Below, in pieces: positions 15,589-16,079 of a stretch of 16,079 nt of DNA; the first letter of the stretch is position 1; each line of letters starts with the position of its first letter. A model generated the notes under the pieces. That model was not told the origin of the DNA, searched no databases, and saw only the letters and a list, made by a program, of their open reading frames with translations. The DNA is from Giardia muris (Eukaryota; Fornicata; Diplomonadida; Hexamitidae), in contig VDLU01000029.1 in NCBI GenBank assembly GCA_006247105.1, forward strand, positions 1-16,079, written 5' to 3'. Position numbers and translations under genes: made by a program.

Positions 15589-16079
15589 TAGGGTAGGGTA
15601 GGGTAGGGTAGGGTAGGGTAGGGTAGGGTAGGGTAGGGTAGGGTAGGGTAGGGTAGGGTAGGGTAGGGTAGGGTAGGGTAGGGTAGGGTAGGGTAGGGTA
15701 GGGTAGGGTAGGGTAGGGTAGGGTAGGGTAGGGTAGGGTAGGGTAGGGTAGGGTAGGGTAGGGTAGGGTAGGGGGTAGGGTAGGGTAGGGTAGGGTAGGG
15801 TAGGGTAGGGGTAGGGTAGGGTAGGGTAGGGTAGGGTAGGGTAGGGTAGGGTAGGGTAGGGTAGGGTAGGGTAGGGTAGGGTAGGGTAGGGTAGGGTAGG
15901 GTAGGGTAGGGTAGGGTAGGGTAGGGTAGGGTAGGGTAGGGTAGGGTAGGGTAGGGTAGGGTAGGGTAGGGTAGGGTAGGGTAGGGTTAGGGTAGGGTAG
16001 GGGTAGGGTTAGGGTAGGGTAGGGTAGGGTAGGGTAGGGTAGGGTAGGGTAGGGTAGGGTAGGGTAGGGTAGGGTAGGG
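15589..16079 (+). repeat. Telomere, (TAGGG)n
   Basis: About 98 tandem pentamers run to the end of the sequence with the G-rich strand on +, so the right edge is a true chromosome end or close to it. TAGGG is the known Giardia telomere unit. Variants are few: TAGGGGG at 15769-15775, TAGGGG at 15806-15811 and 15998-16003, and TTAGGG at 15987-15992 and 16009-16014. Variants persisting in the middle of the tract suggest that the inner portion is not continually renewed, although base-calling errors in G runs could mimic the G-number variants. Confidence 0.97.

Overview
This window looks like a complete chromosome end from a Giardia-type diplomonad. The evidence is as follows. The right end is a long (TAGGG)n tract, the telomere unit known from Giardia. 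The left end is the 3' part of a very GC-rich large-subunit rRNA gene, and Giardia is known to carry rDNA next to telomeres. The two credible protein genes have an A-rich tract directly against the ATG. One of them carries a perfect AGTRAAY (Giardia poly(A) signal) over its probable stop codon. I also see matches to the Giardia ncRNA 3' processing motif. I cannot name the species.

Layout, from the interior to the tip. Positions 1 to about 790 are the LSU rRNA 3' end (+ strand, transcribed toward the telomere), with one base missing at a nearly invariant peptidyl-transferase site. From about 790 to 2880 is spacer: short G-rich repeats, a long G-rich degenerate minisatellite, a pyrimidine microsatellite-like patch and a C-rich stretch, ending at an AT-rich hairpin. 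No SSU gene follows, so this is the last rDNA unit of the array. Positions 3099-4364 (- strand) hold protein-like sequence broken over several frames, probably a decayed gene that I cannot identify. Positions 4341-4926 hold two diverged copies of one sequence, followed by a perfect ncRNA-processing motif at 5104-5115.

From about 5130 to 15470 the DNA is almost entirely a degenerate CCCAAG-rich repeat with a period near 9 bp. It is C/A-rich on + and G/T-rich on -, and is built from reshuffled modules and nested duplications. Its many long open frames are by-products of stop-poor sequence. This desert is interrupted once, at about 7520-9095, by a two-gene cassette on the - strand.

The cassette encodes two paralogous small proteins (both begin MSESEISIS) with an all-cysteine, RING-like zinc-binding domain of identical spacing. 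Each gene is followed by a 116-bp sequence that is nearly identical between copies (2 differences), although the proteins have diverged widely. The downstream gene appears frameshifted near its C-terminus. Restoring frame would end it at a stop in the same place as its paralogue, overlapping a perfect poly(A) signal.

Positions 15470-15588 are a short junction, part of which recurs inside the desert. Positions 15589-16079 are about 98 telomere units with a few variants. The most interesting signals are the cassette with its conserved 3' element, the ncRNA motif hits, and the strand-asymmetric modular desert.
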